Shown one piece after another: positions 27,265 through 36,998 of a stretch of 64,000 nucleotides of DNA. The stretch is from contig NZ_CP033611.1 in assembly GCF_003932735.1 (NCBI RefSeq), positions 1,153,501 to 1,217,500 of the forward strand. The letters are read 5' to 3'. Positions within the stretch are counted from its first letter, which is position 1. Each line of letters opens with the position of its first letter. Made by a program: the position numbers and the translations under genes. Origin of the DNA: Rickettsiales endosymbiont of Stachyamoeba lipophora. GTDB lineage: Bacteria > Pseudomonadota > Alphaproteobacteria > Rickettsiales > 33-17. The notes under the pieces are model-generated. The model was not told the DNA's origin. It was given only the letters and a program-made list of their open reading frames with translations, and ran no database searches.

Positions 27265-30200
27265 ATGGTTACAACTAATGATGAATTCATAAATTTAAAA
27301 GTAAATAATGCGATTAAAAGGCTAAAAACGCGTTATGGTCGCAATCTTGATATCAATAAAGAATACTATAAAATAAAAGATTTTCTGCAAGATCTGGGTG
27401 AAGAGCTGGATGACGAACTAGCTATTGATAACAATCCTGGTGTGACTGCACAGGATTTGAAAGATGCTAGACAAAACCTTTTTTTCATCTTTAGTGATAT
27501 GATGGTTACTCATTGGGCATTGGCAGAGGTAGTAGTATTGGTATGGCTTGCTTGTAATGATTATGAGGCACAAAAATTGTATAATCCTCAAGTTGCAGAA
27601 AAGACAGCCATAGTCAATTTTATCCAGCATTTACGTATGGTTAATAGAGAATATAATGTTAATGAACAGGAACGTAATGGTGGGCAACCAAGCTTACCGG
27701 TGTATGTGCAAGGGTTAACTAATCAGATCGTTAAAAGCTTAGAAAATATTCATCCTGATGTAGGCAGTTTGAGAATAGTAACCCCTGAGATAATGGGTAA
27801 TATTATTAATATTAGGGCCCAATTTGAAGGTTTAATCATAGCCAAGCTAGATAATAGAGCAAATAGAGAGAAATATTTATCCAAAAATTGGTATAATGAA
27901 ATTGTATTCAATGAAAATTTTAGGCATGAATTTTTTACTGTAATTAAAGCTGAGTATAGAGAGCAACGCTTAGCTGCAGTGCAGGCTATATTAGACGATA
28001 ATTATAAATATTTAGCTGAGGATGAGATGTTATTAAATGAGCAAATTAATGATTTTGATTATGAGCAACATTTTAAAGACGCAGTAAATCAAGATCAAGT
28101 TGAAAAAAAACAGGAAGAGCAAAATGCTCGTGGTATCATTAAAGCTCAACTTGCGGAGTTAATCCAAGCTAAGCTAGATAATAGAGCAAATAGAGAAAAA
28201 TATTTATTCAAAAGAATGTACTATAATAATGTTGATATATTACAATTACATGCAAATCATAGTGATGAATTTTTGACTATAATTCAAGAGAAATATATAG
28301 CGGAATGTTTAGCCGTGGTGCAAGCCAGATTGGCTGACAATTACAAATATTTAGCTAATAATAATGAATTGTTAAATACGCAAATTCAATACTTTAATTA
28401 CACTCAATCCTTTCTCGCAGCGGTAAATCAAGATCAGGATGAAAAAGAACAGGAAGAGCAGAATGCCCATAATATTATTAAATCATCACTTGAAGAGTTA
28501 ATCAGAGTTAAGCTTGGTAACAGAGCAAACAGAGAGAAGTATTTATATAAAAATTGGTATAATAAACTTACATTAAATGAAGATCATAGCAATGAGTTCT
28601 GTACTGCCGTTATAACCGAATATAGAAAGAATCATTTAGAGACGGTGAAGAATAAATTAGCAGAGAATTACAAATATTTAGTTGAGGATGAGATATTATT
28701 CAGTAAGCAAATCAATACTTTTGATTATGAGCAACATTTTAAAAATGCAGTAAACCAAGATCCGGTTGAAAAAGAACTGGAAGAGCAAAATGCTTATAAT
28801 ATCATTCAAGCGCCACTTGAAAAGTTAATCATAGCCAAGCTAGATAATAGAGCAAATAGAGAAAAATATTTATATAAAAATCTGTATAATGAGAGGATTG
28901 AATTCAATGCAAATTTTAATTTTAAGCATGAATTTTTTACTGTAATTAAAGCTGAATATATAAAGCAATATTTAAATATGGTGCAGGTTGAATTAGCCTA
29001 TAATTACAAATATTTAGCTGATGATGATGAGTTGTTAAATACAATAATTAAGAACTTTAATTATACACAAGCTTTTCTCGTAGCAGTAAATCAAGATCGT
29101 ACGGCAAAGCAGCAAGAAGAGTTGGTTGCAAAACAACAAGAGCAAAATGCTCATAATATTATTAAAGCGCCACTTGAAAAGTTAATCATAGCCAAGCTAG
29201 ATAATAGAGCAAATAGAGAAAAATATTTATATAAAAATCGGGATAACAGGATTGCATTCAATGCAAATTTTAGGCATGAAATTTTAACTGAGTATAGAGA
29301 GAACTGTTTAGAGAAGGTACAGGCTGAATTAGCCGATAATTACAAATATTTAGTTGGTGACAATGCATGGTTAGATGCCAAAATTAGAGACTTTAATTAT
29401 ACACAATCTTTTCTCGTAGCAGTAAATCAAGATCGTACGGCAAAGCAGCAAGAAGAGTTGGTTGCAAAACAACAAGAGCAAAATGCTCATAATATTATTA
29501 AAGCGCCACTTGAAAAGTTAATCATAGCCAAGCTAGATAATAGAGCAAATAGAGAAAAATATTTATATAAAAATCGGGATAACAGGATTGAATTCAATGC
29601 AAATCATAGTAATGAATTTTTTACTGAAATTTTAACTGAGTATAGAGAAAACTGTTTAGAGAAGGTACAGGTTGAATTAGCCGATAATTACAAATATTTA
29701 GTTGGTGACAATGCATGGTTAGATGCCAAAATTAGAAACTTTAATTATACACAATCTTTTCTTATAGCAGTAAATCAAGATCAGGTTGAAAAAGAACAGG
29801 AAAAGCAAAATGCTCATAATATTATTAAAGCGCCACTTGAAGAATTAATCATAGCCAAGCTAGATAATAGAGCAAATAGAGAAAAATATTTATATAAAAA
29901 TTGGAATAACAGGATTGAATTCAATGCAAATCATAGTAATGAATTTTTTACTGAAATTTTCACTGAGTATAGAGAGAACTGTTTAGAGAAGGTGCAGGCT
30001 GAATTAGCCGATAATTACAAATATTTAGTGGGTGACAATGCATGGTTAGATGCCCAAATTAGAGACTTTAATTATACACAATCTTTTCTTGTAGCAGTAA
30101 ATCAAGATCAGGTTGAAAAAGAACAGGAAAAGCAAAATGCTCATAATCTCATTAAAGATCAACTTGCAGAGTTAATCATAGCCAAGCTTGCTAACAGAGA

Positions 30201-30738
30201 AAATCTAGACAATAAAGCACACAGAGAGAAATATTTATCTACAAATTGGTATAATAGTATTATATTAGATGATCAGTTTTTGATTGAAATTAAAACTGAG
30301 TATAGGGAGAAATGTTTAGCGACAGTGAAGGATAAATTAGTTGATAATTACAAATATTTAGCTGAGGACGAGCAGTGGCTAAACTCACACATTTATTCTT
30401 TTGATTATTCAATATTTAGAAATAGTATGAATGAAGATAAAATGAAAAATTTAAAATCCACTCTTAAAGTTGTAGGCATAGTTATCGGTACTGTAATATT
30501 AGGGGTGATGCTTGGGTATGCAACATTTTTAGTAGGACGAAAATTTGCTCTACAGCTTAAAAATATGAAATTATCTGCTGAAAGTAAAGTTACAGCAGAT
30601 AGTATTAATAATAAACTGTCTTCTATAAGCAATAATATTAAGTCGGTTGGCACTATAGGAGATGAAACGCTTGTAGAACCAAGTAAGCTCTTTACTACCT
30701 TAGCAAGCAAAGCTAAAGGCATTACTAAGGGATTATAA
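27265..30738 (+). CDS. Giant tandem-repeat protein with C-terminal membrane anchor, unknown
   Basis: A 1157-residue protein. After a unique N-terminus (about 1-185), eight repeats of about 109-118 residues begin near residues 190, 300, 412, 522, 640, 752, 860 and 969, each opening with a LIIAKLDNRANREKYL-type block. They continue with an NYKYLAEDE-like block, then FNYTQ.FL.AVNQDQ and a charged EKEQEEQNAHNIIK linker. The last repeat is diverged. One membrane span near 1075-1097 (VVGIVIGTVILGVMLGYA) precedes a short tail. No N-terminal signal is seen. Possibly a surface or effector protein; function not recognised. Confidence 0.85.
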   Translation: MVTTNDEFINLKVNNAIKRLKTRYGRNLDINKEYYKIKDFLQDLGEELDDELAIDNNPGVTAQDLKDARQNLFFIFSDMMVTHWALAEVVVLVWLACNDYEAQKLYNPQVAEKTAIVNFIQHLRMVNREYNVNEQERNGGQPSLPVYVQGLTNQIVKSLENIHPDVGSLRIVTPEIMGNIINIRAQFEGLIIAKLDNRANREKYLSKNWYNEIVFNENFRHEFFTVIKAEYREQRLAAVQAILDDNYKYLAEDEMLLNEQINDFDYEQHFKDAVNQDQVEKKQEEQNARGIIKAQLAELIQAKLDNRANREKYLFKRMYYNNVDILQLHANHSDEFLTIIQEKYIAECLAVVQARLADNYKYLANNNELLNTQIQYFNYTQSFLAAVNQDQDEKEQEEQNAHNIIKSSLEELIRVKLGNRANREKYLYKNWYNKLTLNEDHSNEFCTAVITEYRKNHLETVKNKLAENYKYLVEDEILFSKQINTFDYEQHFKNAVNQDPVEKELEEQNAYNIIQAPLEKLIIAKLDNRANREKYLYKNLYNERIEFNANFNFKHEFFTVIKAEYIKQYLNMVQVELAYNYKYLADDDELLNTIIKNFNYTQAFLVAVNQDRTAKQQEELVAKQQEQNAHNIIKAPLEKLIIAKLDNRANREKYLYKNRDNRIAFNANFRHEILTEYRENCLEKVQAELADNYKYLVGDNAWLDAKIRDFNYTQSFLVAVNQDRTAKQQEELVAKQQEQNAHNIIKAPLEKLIIAKLDNRANREKYLYKNRDNRIEFNANHSNEFFTEILTEYRENCLEKVQVELADNYKYLVGDNAWLDAKIRNFNYTQSFLIAVNQDQVEKEQEKQNAHNIIKAPLEELIIAKLDNRANREKYLYKNWNNRIEFNANHSNEFFTEIFTEYRENCLEKVQAELADNYKYLVGDNAWLDAQIRDFNYTQSFLVAVNQDQVEKEQEKQNAHNLIKDQLAELIIAKLANRENLDNKAHREKYLSTNWYNSIILDDQFLIEIKTEYREKCLATVKDKLVDNYKYLAEDEQWLNSHIYSFDYSIFRNSMNEDKMKNLKSTLKVVGIVIGTVILGVMLGYATFLVGRKFALQLKNMKLSAESKVTADSINNKLSSISNNIKSVGTIGDETLVEPSKLFTTLASKAKGITKGL
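27830..30400 (+). repeat. Eight coding tandem repeats of about 327-354 bp
   Basis: Units start near 27832, 28159, 28498, 28825, 29179, 29515, 29842 and 30169. Units 5, 6 and 7 are almost identical at DNA level over long stretches (for example TTAGTTGGTGACAATGCATG occurs in more than one), while units 1-3 and 8 are diverged. Period differences are multiples of three, so recombination keeps the frame. A 54-bp insertion-like linker (AKQQEELVAKQQEQ) is shared by units 4 and 5. Confidence 0.9.
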
Positions 30739-30756
30739 GCAAGCATGATGGCAAAT

Positions 30757-30791
30757 AAAAAAGGGAAACTAAATAAGCTTCCCTTTTTTAT
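30757..30791. terminator. Bidirectional terminator between the repeat protein and rnj
   Basis: AAAAAAGGGAA and TTCCCTTTTTT form a perfect 11-bp stem around an 11-base loop. A-rich and T-rich flanks make it work on both strands. It sits between two convergent genes, 18 bp after one stop and 22 bp after the other, so it can end both the repeat-protein transcript and the long nuo-birA-coaX-rnj array. Confidence 0.85.
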
Positions 30792-30813
30792 TGAACAGAT
30801 CATTTGAATAATA

Positions 30814-32493
30814 CTACATTATCTCAATATGGCATTCTACCATTGGTTCTTTGTTAGTTTCTCTCTTAATAATCTTTCTAACAATTGAGCGGGTAGTATT
30901 ATTTAAATCTTCTCTGTTAATTCTGCCAGCTTTAAACTCTAATTTTGACTCTACTGCTTCTCTTATTTCATCAATCATTTCATTAACTAATGCTTTATCT
31001 TCTATTTGATCCAGTACGCCTGGAGTTTTAAGAATTGGATTGCATAGTAAGCCTTTTTGAGGTGAAAGGATTATGGAAACAAAAACACATCCACTTGCGC
31101 GCATTTTTCTTCTGGCCTGCATAATAGGAGATTTTGGTGGTAATAAATATAAGCCATCAACACCTAGGTAGCCTGCTTCAACTACTCCTAGCTTCATAGA
31201 TTTGTCTGTGGCAGAAAGATGTAAAACATCGCCATTTTCAACTTCTAACGCTTGCTTAATGCCGATTTCCCTTGCAAATTTAGCATGATAATGCATATGG
31301 GTTAGTTCACCATGCACTGGCACAGCAACTTGAGGCCTGATTAACTCATACATTTTTTTAAGCTCTTTTCTGCCTGGGTGACCTGACACATGCACAAAAT
31401 GATCACGTTCAGTGAGTACTTCAACACCCATTTTAACAAAAAGATTAAATAATCTAAAAATTTTCTTATCGTTACCTGGAATAATTTTAGAAGAGAAAAT
31501 TATAGTATCCCCTGGGCTAAATTTAATATTAGGGTGAGCATTGTTAGCTATTTTAGTAGCAGCAGCAAATTGCTCTCCCTGGCATCCAGTGCATAATAAT
31601 AAAATCTCTTTTTTTGGATATTGTCCAATATTACGCTCATCGATAAATTCAGGCATTTCTTTAAAATAACCTGAATCAGTGGCGGCTTGAATAATTCTCC
31701 AGAGACTTTTCCCGGCTATAACTACTTTACGCCCGGCTTGTTGGGCCGCATAAAGAACTGTTTCTACCCGAGCAAGATTGGAAGCAAAGGTGGTAATTGT
31801 TACTAAATTCTTACACTCTGCAACTAATTTTACTAGGCTCTCTCTTAAGTCACCTTCTGAGCCAGAATATTCTTCATTAAATACGTTGGTGGAATCACAT
31901 ACCATAGCTAGTACGCCTTGATCGCCAATAGATTTCAGTACTTCATCATTATTTGGTAAACCAACTATAGGATCATGATCAAATTTCCAGTCACCGGTAT
32001 GAAATATATTACCTGCTTCAGTTTTAATAAATAATGCCTGCATCTCAGGTGAGGAATGGTTTAAAGAAACTGATTGAATTTTAAATGGCCCTAGTTCAAG
32101 GCTACTATCAGGTTGAAATTCTTTAATTAATACCCCTGCATTATCACCAAAACTATCAGTAAGCTTAGCTTTCAGGAATGAAGAAGTAAAAGGAGTAGCA
32201 TAAACCGGTACTCTTAACTCATGCCATAAATATTGCACTGCACCTAAATGATCTTCATGAGAGTGGGTAATAACTATTCCAAGCAAGTTTTCACGATGCT
32301 TAGTAATAAAGGAAATGTCTGGCACTATCACATCTACTCCAGGTAGATAATCATCAGCAAAGCCGCAGCCTAAATCAACCATCAACCATTTGCCTTGATA
32401 TTGGTATAAATTTAGATTAAGACCAATTTCTCCTGATCCGCCTAAAGGAACAAATATTAGGTCATTTTTGTGTTTGTTAAAATTTAAAGTCAT
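30814..32493 (-). CDS. rnj: Ribonuclease J
   Basis: Metallo-beta-lactamase/beta-CASP ribonuclease for mRNA decay and rRNA maturation. The 559 residues have the metal motif THSHEDHLGA (H77, H79, D81, H82), HTGDWKFDHDP, the beta-CASP region with TCTGCQGE, and VHVSGHPGRKEL then VPVHGELTHMHYH. The C-terminal domain is complete. It is the last gene of the minus-strand array, 15 bp after coaX. Alphaproteobacteria normally have one RNase J. Confidence 0.95.
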   Translation of the reverse strand: MTLNFNKHKNDLIFVPLGGSGEIGLNLNLYQYQGKWLMVDLGCGFADDYLPGVDVIVPDISFITKHRENLLGIVITHSHEDHLGAVQYLWHELRVPVYATPFTSSFLKAKLTDSFGDNAGVLIKEFQPDSSLELGPFKIQSVSLNHSSPEMQALFIKTEAGNIFHTGDWKFDHDPIVGLPNNDEVLKSIGDQGVLAMVCDSTNVFNEEYSGSEGDLRESLVKLVAECKNLVTITTFASNLARVETVLYAAQQAGRKVVIAGKSLWRIIQAATDSGYFKEMPEFIDERNIGQYPKKEILLLCTGCQGEQFAAATKIANNAHPNIKFSPGDTIIFSSKIIPGNDKKIFRLFNLFVKMGVEVLTERDHFVHVSGHPGRKELKKMYELIRPQVAVPVHGELTHMHYHAKFAREIGIKQALEVENGDVLHLSATDKSMKLGVVEAGYLGVDGLYLLPPKSPIMQARRKMRASGCVFVSIILSPQKGLLCNPILKTPGVLDQIEDKALVNEMIDEIREAVESKLEFKAGRINREDLNNTTRSIVRKIIKRETNKEPMVECHIEIM

Positions 32494-32508
32494 TTATATT
32501 TTTACTCT

Positions 32509-33294
32509 TTATATGTTGTTTAATTTAATATTTGGATTGTTGTTATCTATATATATTTGGACCAGGCCATTTAAGGTTAAATCTGGCTCATAAAAATCGA
32601 TAAAATTTTGCGTTTTAAAATAAACGCTATTGCCACCGGTTACAATAATTCTAAGTTGATTATTATATTTGCTTTGCACTAAATTAATAAGGTTAGTTAT
32701 CATACCTACATAACCGTGAAAGGCTGCAACTTGAATAGCACTTTCTGTATTTATACCTAGCTCGAAATCTATTTCTTTAAATTCTATAATAGGCAGCGAA
32801 GTATGCTCTGATAAAACATTATTAAAGCCTTTAACGCCAGGAAGGATAAATGCCCCGTCAAATACTTGGTTCTTATTTAAAATACAAAAAGTAGTGGCTG
32901 TTCCACAATCAATTATTAGAGTATTATTACCATATTTATGCTTTGCTGCAACTAAATTACATAATAAATCAGTTCCCACTTCAAGTGGGTTAATTGATTT
33001 ATTAATTTCAATATCAATTTTTAATAGGTTATAAGCCACTAGTAAGGGGTAAACACCAAAATATTCATGTAATATTTTTATAAGCTCTGTAGTAAGTTTT
33101 GGTACTACTGAAGAGACTATTATTGCTGTAATCTTATTCTTATGAATATTAGCGCTATCCAAAGAATGAGCCAATTCATCTTTCAGGTTTGTTTCTGTAT
33201 AAGTTTCAATTCTAAAGCTCCGTACAAGAGGATAAGAATTGTTAAATATACCACCAACAATATTTGTGTTACCAATATCAAGCGCTAAGAGCAT
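32509..33294 (-). CDS. coaX: Type III pantothenate kinase
   Basis: First step of coenzyme A synthesis. The 261-residue ASKHA-fold protein starts MLLALDIGNTNIVGG (phosphate-binding loop). It has IDCGTATTFCIL with the second nucleotide loop, GAFILPGVKG, and RIIVTGGNS near the C-terminus. Length is normal. It lies between birA (5-bp gap) and rnj, the order birA-coaX-rnj being common after nuo genes in alphaproteobacteria. Confidence 0.94.
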   Translation of the reverse strand: MLLALDIGNTNIVGGIFNNSYPLVRSFRIETYTETNLKDELAHSLDSANIHKNKITAIIVSSVVPKLTTELIKILHEYFGVYPLLVAYNLLKIDIEINKSINPLEVGTDLLCNLVAAKHKYGNNTLIIDCGTATTFCILNKNQVFDGAFILPGVKGFNNVLSEHTSLPIIEFKEIDFELGINTESAIQVAAFHGYVGMITNLINLVQSKYNNQLRIIVTGGNSVYFKTQNFIDFYEPDLTLNGLVQIYIDNNNPNIKLNNI

Positions 33295-33299
33295 TAATC

Positions 33300-34052
33300 C
33301 TATTTATCTAAAATTATTTCGCCACTTGATATAGTAGTTTGCAAGCCATCCAAGCTAATAAACAATGCACCATTAGTGTTGATACCAAGCATTTGACCTT
33401 TAATAACTTCATTGGGAGTTTTAATGGATATTTCTTGACCAATGCGATAAGCATTACGACTCCATTTGTCACGGATAAAATCCATTCCGATAATATTCCA
33501 TCTCTCTAAATATTCATGAAATAAATCAAGAAACTTAGATAGTAAATCATCTTCCTTTATTATTGCTTTTTCATTAAATAGGCTGGTAATAGGGTAACTA
33601 GCATCAATATCATTTGGAAAAGACATAATATTTATTCCAATTCCTACTACAATCCAATCAGTGCTTTTACGGGTTGGAGAAAATTTACTTTCTACTAAAA
33701 TACCACCTACCTTTGAATTATTGATGATTAAATCATTGGGCCACTTGTATTCTATATTTAATTTGGTCAGGCTGCGTAATGCTTCACCCATAGCAACTGC
33801 TGCTACAAATACTATTTGTGAAGCTTGTATTAGGCTAAATTTATCCTGTAATAATACTGAGAAAAATAAATTACCCGGCTCCGAAACCCAGTTGCGATTG
33901 TTTCTTCCTCGTCCAGCACTTTGGGATTTAGACCAAATAAGAAAATTACCTTTCAGGCCTTGCCCTGTTATTCTTTTGGCCTCATTGTTAGTGCTATCAA
34001 TGTGATCAAAGATTAGTACGTTGTAAATGTCATGCCAAATATTAATATTCAT
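33300..34052 (-). CDS. birA: Biotin--[acetyl-CoA-carboxylase] ligase
   Basis: Attaches biotin to the carrier domain of acetyl-CoA carboxylase. The 250 residues contain the biotinyl-AMP loop SAGRGRNNRNWVSEPGNLFFSVLL, YKWPNDLIINNSKVGGILVES and VVGIGINI. There is no N-terminal helix-turn-helix, so it is a group I, non-repressor form. It is 10 bp downstream of nuoN on the same strand and presumably shares its transcript. Confidence 0.94.
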   Translation of the reverse strand: MNINIWHDIYNVLIFDHIDSTNNEAKRITGQGLKGNFLIWSKSQSAGRGRNNRNWVSEPGNLFFSVLLQDKFSLIQASQIVFVAAVAMGEALRSLTKLNIEYKWPNDLIINNSKVGGILVESKFSPTRKSTDWIVVGIGINIMSFPNDIDASYPITSLFNEKAIIKEDDLLSKFLDLFHEYLERWNIIGMDFIRDKWSRNAYRIGQEISIKTPNEVIKGQMLGINTNGALFISLDGLQTTISSGEIILDK

Positions 34053-34062
34053 ACTGCTACTT

Positions 34063-35493
34063 TTAATAAACGGAATTAATTAAATTCATAATGTTTTGAT
34101 AGTAAAAGATATAGATGCTATTAAAGATTGCCATCAAAATTACCACAAACTGTAAGGTTCCCATGGAATCAGCACTGATAGGAGCACTATTGTCATCAAA
34201 ATACATAACTTTAATGATGTTTAAATAATAGAAGGAAGCGACTACCGAAAATAATACAGAAACAATTGCTATCCATATACTACCTTGAACAATAAGGGAT
34301 TGGATAATATAAAATTTAGCAAAAAATCCTGCAAAAGGAGGTATACCTGCTAGTGATAATAAGCAAATAGTAAAACTTATGGCCAGAATAGGGTTGCTTT
34401 TACTAAAAGAAGCTAATTCACTAATTTGAGTAAAGTGAGGATTTTTATTTTCAATCGCCAGTAACACAGCAAAACTCGCAATAGTTAAAGATAAATAAAT
34501 GATAATATAATTAGTTACAATAATCATGTTAGCTTTATCATGACTGAGCAAGCCCAATAAAATAAAACCAATATTAGTAATAGCGCTATAAGCCAATAAG
34601 CGTTTCAATTTAGCTTGCTTAAGGGCTGCAAAAGAACCAACTGCAAGGGTTAAAAGTGCTACCAACAAAATAATTGGATTAAAATAATGATAGAGAGAGC
34701 TAAAATCATGAAGGAATATTCTAATAAAGATAGCAATAATAGCTACCTTAGGAGCTGTTGCTATTAGCATGGTAAAGATAGTAGGGGAGCCTTCATAAAC
34801 ATCAGGAGCCCACATATGGAACGGCACTGCTGAGATCTTAAAGAGTAGACCGATAAGTATAAGTACTAAACCAATAATTAAGGCAATAGGTACGCTGCCA
34901 ATATTAATACTATTATTATGATATAAATCGACGAAATGAACAAAATTGATACTAGCAGTATAGGCATATATTAAGCTGATTCCAAATAAAATTAGACCTG
35001 TAGTAATTACTCCTAAAATAAAATATTTGAGTCCAGCTTCAGTTGAATTAGGATTGTTTCGATTGGAAGCGGTTAAAATATATAAGCTTAAACTTTGCAG
35101 TTCTAGTCCAACATAAAAAGTAATAAAATCATTGCTTGAAATAAGGGTATACATTCCTAATACTGCAAATAATACAATTACAGGTAATTCAAACGCTAAG
35201 TTTTGTTCAAGATTATTAAAACATAATAGCACAAAAATAGAGCTAACTACTACAATTAGCTTGGCTAGTATAATAGGGTTATTAAGAGTAAAAAATTGAT
35301 AAGTAATATAAATTTGATTTTGATATAAATTATATAGGCATAAAGCAGATACAATAAGGCCAATTAAGCATATTTTATTGGTTAGTAAGTGCGATTGATT
35401 GTTGAATAAACCAATGATAATTCCGATTAAGCCTGCCAAAAATAATGCAAATTCAGGAAAAAATATAGGATTTAAAATTAATGCTAAACTCAT
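34063..35493 (-). CDS. nuoN: NADH-quinone oxidoreductase subunit N
   Basis: Antiporter-like proton-pumping subunit of complex I with about 14 membrane segments (476 residues). Visible landmarks: YVGLELQSLSLYIL with the conserved Glu, FKISAVPFHMWAPDVYEGSP with the key Lys, KQAKLKRLLAYSAITNIGF, and SLAGIPPFAGFFAKF. The stop/start with nuoM overlaps by one base. It is the last nuo gene here. Confidence 0.96.
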   Translation of the reverse strand: MSLALILNPIFFPEFALFLAGLIGIIIGLFNNQSHLLTNKICLIGLIVSALCLYNLYQNQIYITYQFFTLNNPIILAKLIVVVSSIFVLLCFNNLEQNLAFELPVIVLFAVLGMYTLISSNDFITFYVGLELQSLSLYILTASNRNNPNSTEAGLKYFILGVITTGLILFGISLIYAYTASINFVHFVDLYHNNSINIGSVPIALIIGLVLILIGLLFKISAVPFHMWAPDVYEGSPTIFTMLIATAPKVAIIAIFIRIFLHDFSSLYHYFNPIILLVALLTLAVGSFAALKQAKLKRLLAYSAITNIGFILLGLLSHDKANMIIVTNYIIIYLSLTIASFAVLLAIENKNPHFTQISELASFSKSNPILAISFTICLLSLAGIPPFAGFFAKFYIIQSLIVQGSIWIAIVSVLFSVVASFYYLNIIKVMYFDDNSAPISADSMGTLQFVVILMAIFNSIYIFYYQNIMNLINSVY

Positions 35494-36977
35494 TAGTTTT
35501 CCACTCCTGGTACTATATTAATAATATTTGTGCTGGATATTAAATCTCTTACATCAAACAATTCCGTGATTAAACTTGGATAAATTCCAAGTAAGATGAT
35601 AAGAACCGCTAAAGGTAAGAAGTATACATGTTCTCTAAGGGTTAAATCTTGTAAAATCATGACTTTTTTGTGTGTAACTTCACCAAACATTATGCGAGCA
35701 TAAAGATATAGCATATAAGTAGCGCCTAAAATAACCCCACTTGCTATTAAAGTACCGAAGATAGTATTTTGTTTAAAGCTGCCAATGATAATAAGCAGCT
35801 CTCCAACAAATCCACTAGTTCCTGGTAGAGCTACAGAAGCCAGAGTGAAAATCATAAAGTAAAAGGCCAGTGACGGCATTTTTTCAGCTACCCCACCATA
35901 AGCACTAATTTCTTTAGTATGTGTTCTATCATACAGTGAGCCAACTACTAAAAATAAAGCTGCTGAAATTAGCCCATGGCTAATCATTTGAAATATGGCA
36001 CCGGTAACCCCAATATTAGTACCGCTAAATAGGCCGATTGTTACATAGCCCATATGTGCTATTGATGAATAAGCAATCATCTTTTTCATATCTTTTTGAG
36101 CAAAAGCTACTATTGAACCATAAATGATGGCTATAATACTTAAAACTGAAACTAGATCAGCAAAATACATACTGGCAAGTGGTAACATAGGTAAGGAGAA
36201 CCTGATGAAACCGTAACCTCCCAGCTTAAGTAAGATGCCGGCAAGCATTACTGAACCTACAGTTGGTGCTTGTACGTGAGCATCAGGAAGCCAAGTATGA
36301 AATGGCAGCATTGGAATTTTAACTGCAAAAGAGGCAAACATAGCCAGCCATAAATATTTTTGGATATTTAAATCCAAATTAGCACAAAGAGTGGTTAGGG
36401 CCTGAATATCAAAAGTATGAAAAGTTTGATAAATATAAATAATAGCTACTAAAAATAATACTGAACCTGCCAAAGTATATAAGAAAAACTTAAACGAAGC
36501 ATATATCTTGTTTTCTCCACCCCATAAACCGATGATAAAAAACATAGGAATGAGTGACATTTCAAAAAAGATATAAAACAACAGTAAGTTAAGGCTGGAA
36601 AACACGCCAATTACAATAAATTCTAATAATAAGAATGAAGTAACATAGAATTTGACATTCTGAGTAATTGATTTGCTAGCTATGAAGCAAATGGGCGTTA
36701 GAATAGTAGTGAGCAAAATTAACGATAAGGATATTCCATCAATACCAAATAAATTTTCCCCATTGTTACCGGTAATAACAAACTGATAACTTGTATCAGC
36801 AATGTTATAATTATAAGCTAGTATTCCAGATACTATAGAATTTCCTAAGCAAATTATAAATCCAAGCGTCTTTAAATTGCGGGCAGAAATTTCATTATGA
36901 TCTCGTCCAAACAGTACTGTAAATAATGCTCCGAAAAGAGGAGTTAGGAGGACTAAGCTAAGTAAATTTATATTCAT
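35493..36977 (-). CDS. nuoM: NADH-quinone oxidoreductase subunit M
   Basis: Second antiporter-like proton channel subunit (494 residues, about 14 spans). It has the conserved FYIFFEMSLIPMFFIIGLWG with Glu, KIPMLPFHTWLPDAHVQAPT, QKDMKKMIAYSSIAHMGYV and ALPGTSGFVGELLI. It overlaps nuoN by one base and follows nuoL by 21 bp. Confidence 0.97.
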   Translation of the reverse strand: MNINLLSLVLLTPLFGALFTVLFGRDHNEISARNLKTLGFIICLGNSIVSGILAYNYNIADTSYQFVITGNNGENLFGIDGISLSLILLTTILTPICFIASKSITQNVKFYVTSFLLLEFIVIGVFSSLNLLLFYIFFEMSLIPMFFIIGLWGGENKIYASFKFFLYTLAGSVLFLVAIIYIYQTFHTFDIQALTTLCANLDLNIQKYLWLAMFASFAVKIPMLPFHTWLPDAHVQAPTVGSVMLAGILLKLGGYGFIRFSLPMLPLASMYFADLVSVLSIIAIIYGSIVAFAQKDMKKMIAYSSIAHMGYVTIGLFSGTNIGVTGAIFQMISHGLISAALFLVVGSLYDRTHTKEISAYGGVAEKMPSLAFYFMIFTLASVALPGTSGFVGELLIIIGSFKQNTIFGTLIASGVILGATYMLYLYARIMFGEVTHKKVMILQDLTLREHVYFLPLAVLIILLGIYPSLITELFDVRDLISSTNIINIVPGVEN

Positions 36978-36998
36978 TTAATTCTACTCAATTTTTAC

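Noticed and set aside
27830-30400. CRISPR array
   Set aside because: The repeats are over 300 bp, coding and in frame, without short spaced palindromic units. No CRISPR array or cas gene is seen in the window.
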